Source of the DNA: an uncultured Lachnospiraceae bacterium
GTDB taxonomy: Bacteria; Bacillota; Clostridia; Lachnospirales; Lachnospiraceae
Direction: 5' to 3'
Assembly: GCA_900317555.1 (NCBI GenBank)
Contig: ONHF01000007.1
Span: 1-64,000 of the forward strand
DNA: 64,000 bases
Made by a program: the position numbers and the translations under genes
Part shown: piece by piece, positions 58,188-64,000 of the stretch
Numbering within the stretch: position 1 is the first letter of the stretch
Layout of the letters: every line of letters begins with the position of its first letter
The notes under the pieces: model-generated
Told to the model about the DNA's origin: nothing
Databases searched by the model: none
What the model saw: only the letters and a program-made list of their open reading frames with translations

Positions 58188-60824
58188 TTATCCGGCGGAT
58201 TTCTCCACCGCGTCTTCCGGTTCCTGAAAAAGCACCGGCGCGATCATGAGGAAGAGTGCCAGCGTATACGGGTTGCAGAACTGGAAGATCCATTCCACAA
58301 GTCCCGTGATCATGAAACCCGAAACGGTCAGAAACGGCACAAAACCATACAGGTTCCATGCGCGATTCTTTACATAGTATATCCATGTTCCGGCCAGTGT
58401 CAAAACAGTAAAGCCAAGGAACAGAATTCCTCCGGGAATACCGAAGTCGTAGGCAGCCTGCAGATAGACGTTGTGCGCGTGCACGGCTATCTGTCCGCCC
58501 AGCAGTTCGACTCCCATCTCATCATGGCCGTTCAGCCGCAGCTGCTGCAGATACCGCTTCCAAAGCTCGACTCTGCCGTTTGAAAGATCGCCGTTGTCCA
58601 GTGAGCCTTCCGTGCCGGTTGCCTGCGCCGCAGAACTCTCCTGTCCATCTCCGGAAAGCATGGCCTCCTCCTGTCCTTCCAGTTCGTCTTTGCGCGCTCC
58701 TTCCGAAGCGGCCGCCTCCTGCGCGATATCGTCCTCGATCTCGCCCATGATCCTCTCGCGGTCATCCATGAAATCCCGCTGCCCGTTCCATCCGAGCCTG
58801 AAGTACAGCTTCGAACCGGTTCCGCCGCCGACAATTCGATCGCCGAAATCGCGGATGAAAATTTCCAGATTCATAAACCACCGGGAATCCCAGCGCACGT
58901 TCCGCAGAAGGCTGTCATTATACGGCTCGATTTCTTCAAAGCGCTGCGGTCTGTCTGCCACCGTGGAGACCAGCCGCTGCCCGGTAAAGACCGCGGGAAA
59001 CGTGAGCAGCACAATCAGAAGCATCGAAGCAAGCGCGGCAAGCGGCCCTCTGATCCGCGCCTTCTTCTCTGCGCAGAGCGCAACGGCGGAAAAGACGCAG
59101 AACAGGAACAGTCCGCCGATGCCGGCCCTTGTAAGGCTCATCAGCATGTAGGAAGCCGTAAAGCCGAAGAACAGGACCTCTTTCCAGATATAGGGGAGCT
59201 TTTGCCGGAGCGGAAGTCCCCGGTATGCACGCAGCTTCGAAAGAAGGAGCGTTACGGATACCGCGGACACAATGAGCAGATAGTAGGCCGTCACGGTCAC
59301 CGTATGAAACTGCATCGAAAAACGATTGTATTCGTACGCGATGTAGTATCTGTGCAGCATCGAGTAAAGAACCGAACACACAAAGTTCAGGGCAATGCCG
59401 CAGGACACGTCCCGCAGCCACAGCTTTCTGTCCGTAAAGAACAGATAGCGCGCGTATAACAGAGCAATCACGGGAGCCATTACAAGCACCCACTGTCTGG
59501 GGCCCCGGAAAATCAGCATCCATACAAGGAGTGCCGTAAGAGGAAGCACGGTCAGAAGCTTTGCTTTCGGAAGCTTTTTCCGGCAGCCGGACTGACGCAC
59601 GAGCATGACGATGACGGAAACTGCTGTCACGGCGGCGAACACAAAGGCTGCCGCGGACGAGCGGAAAACGCTGTTGTGTTCCAGATAATACCGGACCTGC
59701 GGCCCTTCTTTGTGCGCGTGATACCAGAGGATGGCGGCAGCAGAAGCTCCTGCAGCCGTAAGAACCGTCCATCCGTTCAGCACCCACGAAAGATCGCCCA
59801 TGATCAGCATGACAAGGCAAAGAAGGATGATGATCGCGTTCTGCGAATTATCGTGCGTGATATCGCTGAGCGCGTTCATGTAGTCCGCAGAGTACTTGAA
59901 CAGCAGCGCAATGCAGATAATATTCAGAAGATGCCGGACAGAGGATACAGCCCCTCCGAACGACATTTCGCGCTCTCTTTCCGTAAAGGCCGGCCATTTG
60001 TGCCAGAGTCCGTACAGTGCGGAAAAGACAAAGACCGCGGTGCCGGCTTCATAGAACACTATGTCGAGAAGGCTTGTATCAAAGAGCTTCAGCGGCCAGA
60101 TGGCGACTCCCGCAGCGGCGCCCAAGGTAAGAATCACCGGCGTCAGGACATACTGCATGACTGTAAGCACGGGAACCAGTGTATTTTTCTCCGGTCTCTT
60201 CCGGAACCGGAGCACGGCCGCAAAAGCGGCAAGAACCCCCGCGGCAAGCACTGCCGCCGCGGCTGCCAGCGTTCTGCCCTTCTGCAGAGGGACCCGGTAG
60301 GTCAGGTCCATCGCGGTATGGAGCCCGCTCAGCGAGGTGTCCTGATAGAAGCCTCCAAGATACAGCGGCGCGCTGTCTCCTTCCTGCGTGCCGGTCAACC
60401 CCGCGGTAAACGAGGAATGAATTCCCCGCAGCAGCAGGATATAGGTGTCTCCCGGAACCAGATCGGCGTCCACGGGAATCGTCACATAGTCCGGCACATC
60501 CTGCGGGAAACGTACGAGCTCCTCCGCGGTCAGCTCCGTGCCGTCCTTTCCCTGATGGAAAAGCTGCGCTTTAAACGCTCTTCCGTTTGAAACGCCGGAA
60601 ATATATATCCGCACGCTCTGTAAATGCGGATACTGCGCCGCGAAATATTCTCCGGCGTCGTTCCCGTCATTAATTTCTCCGGAGCTCTGTATGATCTCTC
60701 CGCCCGCGAACGGAATGTCCTGCTTAAACAGCCGCAGCGGCCACAGAAGGGAGAGCAGAAGGACCGTGATGAGCGCGGTGACAAATAGCGCGGCATTTTT
60801 CTTTTCAACAATCTTTCTCAGCAT
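58188..60824 (-). CDS. Large Wzy/O-antigen-ligase-like polymerase with outer N-terminal domain
   Basis: An 878-residue membrane protein. One N-terminal helix is followed by an extracytoplasmic domain (about residues 35-175, beta-rich by eye), then many helices. Near the C-terminus, VHAHNVYLQAAYDFGIPG (about 780) is the HxHN motif of the Wzy_C/WaaL ligase family. A 60-residue acidic low-complexity loop (about 690-750) precedes it. It may polymerise cluster B units or transfer finished chains to a cell-wall acceptor. ATG 60824 was chosen by GGAAG and by overlap with the upstream gene; the longer frame starts inside that gene. Confidence 0.78.
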   Translation of the reverse strand: MLRKIVEKKNAALFVTALITVLLLSLLWPLRLFKQDIPFAGGEIIQSSGEINDGNDAGEYFAAQYPHLQSVRIYISGVSNGRAFKAQLFHQGKDGTELTAEELVRFPQDVPDYVTIPVDADLVPGDTYILLLRGIHSSFTAGLTGTQEGDSAPLYLGGFYQDTSLSGLHTAMDLTYRVPLQKGRTLAAAAAVLAAGVLAAFAAVLRFRKRPEKNTLVPVLTVMQYVLTPVILTLGAAAGVAIWPLKLFDTSLLDIVFYEAGTAVFVFSALYGLWHKWPAFTEREREMSFGGAVSSVRHLLNIICIALLFKYSADYMNALSDITHDNSQNAIIILLCLVMLIMGDLSWVLNGWTVLTAAGASAAAILWYHAHKEGPQVRYYLEHNSVFRSSAAAFVFAAVTAVSVIVMLVRQSGCRKKLPKAKLLTVLPLTALLVWMLIFRGPRQWVLVMAPVIALLYARYLFFTDRKLWLRDVSCGIALNFVCSVLYSMLHRYYIAYEYNRFSMQFHTVTVTAYYLLIVSAVSVTLLLSKLRAYRGLPLRQKLPYIWKEVLFFGFTASYMLMSLTRAGIGGLFLFCVFSAVALCAEKKARIRGPLAALASMLLIVLLTFPAVFTGQRLVSTVADRPQRFEEIEPYNDSLLRNVRWDSRWFMNLEIFIRDFGDRIVGGGTGSKLYFRLGWNGQRDFMDDRERIMGEIEDDIAQEAAASEGARKDELEGQEEAMLSGDGQESSAAQATGTEGSLDNGDLSNGRVELWKRYLQQLRLNGHDEMGVELLGGQIAVHAHNVYLQAAYDFGIPGGILFLGFTVLTLAGTWIYYVKNRAWNLYGFVPFLTVSGFMITGLVEWIFQFCNPYTLALFLMIAPVLFQEPEDAVEKSAG

Positions 60825-61933
60825 AAATCTTCCGGATCCTTCCGAAGTTCTTCTCCACAGGTGCCTGCCTGCCGGACGTTCCCGTCCGCGCACGCCGCAT
60901 CTGTCCGCGGGCTGTCCGAATCCGCGCGGGCGTCATCCGTCTCATTGCCGCGCCGCTTCGCGGGCGCGCCGTCCGGCTGCGCACCTGTCGTTTCGCGAAT
61001 CACATACTGCGGCGCGCGGTTGACGGAAATGTACGTTCTTCCGATATACTCTCCCGCAAGCCCGACCATGAGCATCAGCATTCCGCCAAAGAAGATAATA
61101 GCCGTCATCATGGCCGAAAATCCCATCGGTACGGCGGGATTGATGATTTTCTTAATAATTGTATAGATACCGTAGATAAAGGAAACAAACGCGAAAACAG
61201 CGCCCATTTTTGTTGCGATCCGGAGCGGTTCGATTGAGAATGCCGTAAAACCGTTCATCCAGAGTCCGAAAAGCTTTCGCAGTGTATAACCGCTCGTTCC
61301 GCTCTCTCTTTTCCTGTGATGCACGGGCACGTTCACAATCGAAGTGGTAGAGCGCAGCACCAGCCCCAGAAGATACGGATAGGAATTCTCGTAGCGCTTC
61401 ACTTCCTCCGCGACAAAACGACGCATTGCGAAATAGCTTGACACATACAGCTCCTTCGGCTTGCCAAGCAGAATCTCGCACATCTTCTCGTTGACCGAAG
61501 AACCGAAGTTGCGGAAGCCCGAATGCTGTTTTTTCTCATATTTCGCATAGGCGGCATCGGCGCCGTTTTCAATCGCGGCAATCAGTTCCGGTGCCTCGCA
61601 CGCCGGCGTCTGTCCGTCGTCGTCAAGGCAGACGAGGATGTCACCCTGCGCTCTTCGTATGCCCGCCATGAGTGCCGCATGCTGCCCGAAATTCCGCGCA
61701 AAACAGATCCCGTCCCTGCCTGTTTTCTCATGGCAAAGCTGCTGAATCACGCTCCATGTACCGTCTTTCGGGTCGTCGTTGACCATAACGATCTGCGTCC
61801 TGTACTGCGGAAGCGCCTGCATGGTCCGCTCGATCTCTTCCACGACGAAAGGCAGCGTCTTAGCCGAGTGATAGCAGGGAATGATAAAGCTGATAAGCTT
61901 TGGCGTTTCTAAGTTATCCGTTCTGTTTTCCAT
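60818..61933 (-). CDS. Undecaprenyl-phosphate glycosyltransferase, GT2 (ArnC/GtrB-like)
   Basis: A 371-residue GT2 enzyme with ISFIIPCYHSAKTL, MVNDDPKDGTW, ARNFGQHAALMAGI and CLDDDGQTP, then two C-terminal membrane helices (MGAVFAFVSFIYGIYTII and an IFFGGMLMLMVGLAGEYIG segment). This is the GtrB/ArnC layout: it makes undecaprenyl-phosphate-sugar for later transfer outside the cell. The last 55 residues are a hydrophilic low-complexity tail. ATG 61933 follows GGAT and overlaps the GNAT gene by 20 bases. No partner GT-C transferase is certain, but the membrane protein at 62534 is a candidate. Confidence 0.88.
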   Translation of the reverse strand: MENRTDNLETPKLISFIIPCYHSAKTLPFVVEEIERTMQALPQYRTQIVMVNDDPKDGTWSVIQQLCHEKTGRDGICFARNFGQHAALMAGIRRAQGDILVCLDDDGQTPACEAPELIAAIENGADAAYAKYEKKQHSGFRNFGSSVNEKMCEILLGKPKELYVSSYFAMRRFVAEEVKRYENSYPYLLGLVLRSTTSIVNVPVHHRKRESGTSGYTLRKLFGLWMNGFTAFSIEPLRIATKMGAVFAFVSFIYGIYTIIKKIINPAVPMGFSAMMTAIIFFGGMLMLMVGLAGEYIGRTYISVNRAPQYVIRETTGAQPDGAPAKRRGNETDDARADSDSPRTDAACADGNVRQAGTCGEELRKDPEDLC

Positions 61934-62465
61934 AAAAATTATCCTTCAGACATTCCGACATGTACATATCGGAACAGAATCCGTCCGTGCATCTGACCTT
62001 GAGACATCTGCCGGCAATCACGAAGCCGGAACCGCCGGTTCCTTTGAGGGACGGCGCGTTGAACACAAATATCCGCGAATACGCCCTGGTCATTGAAAGG
62101 TCCGTAAACGCGTAGTCCAGCATCAGGTGCGCGGCTTCGGAGCTGAAGTGCTTCCCTCTCGCGCTGTCTTCCCCAATGAAAAACCCGAACTCGCACTGCT
62201 TTCTTGCAAAGTCCAGATGATTCAGCACACAGCACCCGGCCGGCATGCCGGTTTTCTTTTCACAGATGACCGCCTGCACGGCTTTTCCCGCCTGAATCAC
62301 ATCCCGGTAATAGGCTTCCTGCCCTTCCAGTGTGAAAGGCTCTCTGTAAATATAGTTTTCCCGCACGCGCGGATTGTTGCGCCAGCGCACAACAAGCGGC
62401 GAATCTTCGAGCGAAAGGGGGCGCAGAAAAACGCGCTTTCCCTGTTTATGAACCTGATATTCCAT
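61914..62465 (-). CDS. GNAT N-acetyltransferase, PseH/RimJ-like
   Basis: A 183-residue GNAT-fold acetyltransferase: FLRPLSLEDSPLVVRWRNNP at the start is the RimJ/PseH-like opening, and IGEDSARGKHFSSEAAHLML contains the acetyl-CoA loop. In flagellin-glycan pathways PseH acetylates a UDP-4-amino sugar. Here it may do the same for the product of the PglF/PglE-like pair, since no PglD-type hexapeptide transferase was seen. ATG 62465 follows GGAGG. It is co-transcribed with the neighbouring genes. Confidence 0.78.
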   Translation of the reverse strand: MEYQVHKQGKRVFLRPLSLEDSPLVVRWRNNPRVRENYIYREPFTLEGQEAYYRDVIQAGKAVQAVICEKKTGMPAGCCVLNHLDFARKQCEFGFFIGEDSARGKHFSSEAAHLMLDYAFTDLSMTRAYSRIFVFNAPSLKGTGGSGFVIAGRCLKVRCTDGFCSDMYMSECLKDNFYGKQNG

Positions 62466-62533
62466 TCTGCATCCTCCGCGTCCCGGGGCTTTTGGAATTC
62501 CGGCGCCTGCCGGTTCTGCTCCATAATCCGCGC

Positions 62534-64000
62534 TCACCACCGGTCCGCCTTATAGACTGTCCAGTAGTTCCCGATCGTATCCGCGGCGTTCACCATAACC
62601 TGCATGCCTTCGTCTTCAAAGTACGAAGCCAGCCACGACGTATCCGCTTCCCTGCGGCAGACCAGATAGACCGGGCCGTCGCTTAAAAGCGCCTTCTGAA
62701 AGGAAGTGTACCCTGCCTTCGCAAGCTTTTCCCTCTGCAGGGGGCTGCCGTAAACCCAGCCGCCTAATAGATCCCAGTTTCCTTCCTTCCTTTTCTCCCC
62801 GAACATTTTCTCGGAGAAATCCACGCTCGAATAGACATCTATGAGAAAAAGACTGTCCTGATGCTCCGCCGTGTAATTCATAAGAGAGTTCCAGTCTGCG
62901 TTTACGCTCTCCCTTTTCGCGTATTCTGCCGCGACATTCCGGTATTGCGACAGCGCCGCGAGAAAAAGCGCCAGCATCACAATCACCGCGGCCGAATGCC
63001 GCAATGCCTTCGGCGCTCCCTGCCGGTTCGTAAAGAACGCGCCGTTCTGCGAAAGAAGAAGCGCTGCAAGAAGCACGGCTTCCGCAAGATACAGGCTGTG
63101 CGTCAGACGCGCAACCGGACGGTTGTTATACTGTAAATACAGAAGAAGCGCGCTGCGGACAAGAAAAACAAGCCCCGCGCGGACGAGCGTCACCGCCGCT
63201 TCCCGTCTGACGCGGCGCCGGTCCTTTGCATCTGCCGCGGACGCTCCCGCGATGCAAAGGAGTGCCGTAATAACGACCAGTCCGTAAAGCGTAAAAGCGA
63301 TCATGCTGTACGGCATATCGCCCGAGGGGCCAAGAGACTTCCTGTAGTTCCAGAGGGCGCTGCGGATTCTGGCCTTCTGATTCTGTCCGGCGTGCGCTTT
63401 TTCATAGGCGTAACCGGCAATGGCCTGCAGTTTACTGTCGTCCAGCTTTTCATCCAGACCGAAGTTATAGTTTTCAAGGATGGTCACTTCCCCGCGCGTT
63501 ACGCCGATGCTCTCATAAAAAGCACGGTTTTCATCGTAGGGAATGTCCCGGATATCCGCGAAATCGTACAGCTTTGTCCGCGCATCGAAAAACGAGCGGA
63601 ACGAAGCCCACTCACCGCCGTAAGCAATCTTGTCCGCCACGTACACGGCTGTAAACGATGCGCCCAGAACAAGACCCGCGCACGCAAGAAGAAGCGCGGT
63701 CTTTCTGACGGTTCCCGGCCGCGATTTTCTTTCCTCCTCATCCCCGCCGCAGCTCTGTCCGGAGCGGACAAGATCCGTCGTTCTGAAAAGAATCGCAAGG
63801 GCGCACAGAGGCGTCATGAACAGCATCATCTCCGACCGGATCAGGTATCCCTGCAGCATCAGAGCGATGCCCGGCAGCGCGCCGCGAAGGTATCCGCGCA
63901 GATCTCCCGAAGATTCCATCGTAAGAAACCAGAACGCCGCGGCAGCGCCGAGTATCCCGACGGTCACCGAATACTGGATGAATACCAGATGCTGCAACAT
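62534..64000 (-). CDS. Multi-spanning membrane protein of unknown function, 5' end beyond window
   Basis: At least 488 residues; the first visible codon is an ATG at the very edge, but the sequence begins inside a hydrophobic segment, so the gene probably extends past 64000. About eight hydrophobic helices alternate with polar loops, and the last 110 residues form a soluble outer domain (SLFLIDVYSSVDFS, YTSFQKALLSDGPVYLV). The layout resembles GT-C type glycosyltransferases or other envelope-glycan membrane proteins, but no motif proves it. It ends 69 bases before the GNAT start. Confidence 0.6.
   Translation of the reverse strand: MLQHLVFIQYSVTVGILGAAAAFWFLTMESSGDLRGYLRGALPGIALMLQGYLIRSEMMLFMTPLCALAILFRTTDLVRSGQSCGGDEEERKSRPGTVRKTALLLACAGLVLGASFTAVYVADKIAYGGEWASFRSFFDARTKLYDFADIRDIPYDENRAFYESIGVTRGEVTILENYNFGLDEKLDDSKLQAIAGYAYEKAHAGQNQKARIRSALWNYRKSLGPSGDMPYSMIAFTLYGLVVITALLCIAGASAADAKDRRRVRREAAVTLVRAGLVFLVRSALLLYLQYNNRPVARLTHSLYLAEAVLLAALLLSQNGAFFTNRQGAPKALRHSAAVIVMLALFLAALSQYRNVAAEYAKRESVNADWNSLMNYTAEHQDSLFLIDVYSSVDFSEKMFGEKRKEGNWDLLGGWVYGSPLQREKLAKAGYTSFQKALLSDGPVYLVCRREADTSWLASYFEDEGMQVMVNAADTIGNYWTVYKADRW

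Noticed and set aside
58188..60893. Longer 901-codon form of the polymerase
   Set aside because: The extra 23 codons lie inside the upstream GT2 gene, have no ribosome site and are Arg/Gly-rich.
1..64000. Insertion sequences, transposases, integrases or tRNA-linked attachment sites
   Set aside because: None was recognised on either strand, so mobility of the polysaccharide clusters is not supported by this window.

Overview
The window looks like chromosomal DNA from a fairly GC-rich Clostridia bacterium, most probably a Lachnospiraceae relative. The evidence is low-GC Gram-positive style Shine-Dalgarno sites, an HtrA with a cytoplasmic tail and single membrane anchor, DUF1934, a TrmA-family methyltransferase without a TRAM domain, a TetM-like GTPase fused to a YacP/Rae1 nuclease, and DUF5672 and TupA-like surface-glycan genes. 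Assignment to a genus is not possible from sequence reading alone.

Layout. Bases 1-1015 hold the end of a defence-type locus on the plus strand (an HNH nuclease cut by the window edge and a free-standing Mrr N-terminal winged helix) closed by a clear terminator. Bases 1029-14851 are mostly housekeeping genes: an rRNA methyltransferase, a small DUF2007-like protein, the TetM-like/Rae1 fusion, purC, htrA, hflX, a transglutaminase-like protein with a disrupted 5' end, galE, a UDPGP-type sugar-nucleotide pyrophosphorylase and trpS. From 14932 to the right edge almost everything is on the minus strand and makes surface polysaccharide. Cluster A (14932-38722) and cluster B (41444 to beyond 64000) are separated by three unrelated genes (TrmH-type methyltransferase, AEC transporter, DUF1934) and a 441-base non-coding stretch full of repeated TTGCAAGAA/TTCTTGCAA words with a good extended -10 promoter facing cluster A.

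How the genes work together. Cluster A has a large WbaP-type phosphoglycosyltransferase to start a lipid-linked repeat unit, many glycosyltransferases (GT2, GT4, GT11, GT17, DUF5672), a pyruvyltransferase, an amidotransferase, a TupA-like ATP-grasp protein, a GT2-polymerase fusion and a Wzx flippase, plus a GH88/GH105-like hydrolase. Cluster B has its own small PglC-type phosphoglycosyltransferase, PglF/PglE-like enzymes for a 4-amino sugar, a GNAT acetyltransferase, an ATP-grasp ligase with a PLP deaminase-like enzyme, five further glycosyltransferases, an MBOAT/SGNH O-acetylation pair, an AsnB amidotransferase beside a nucleotide-sugar dehydrogenase, and a second polymerase/ligase. GalE and the pyrophosphorylase would feed UDP-sugars to both. 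Most gene junctions are ATGA-type overlaps or gaps of a few bases, implying long polycistronic units with translational coupling.

The best candidates for something not well described are the TetM-like/Rae1 fusion with an apparently leaderless promoter, the repeat-rich control region at 38723-39163, the GT2-Wzy and GT11-GT2 fusions, and the ATP-grasp/PLP pair embedded in a bacillosamine-like pathway. No rRNA, tRNA, CRISPR array or insertion sequence was recognised. All positions and residue numbers were counted by hand.
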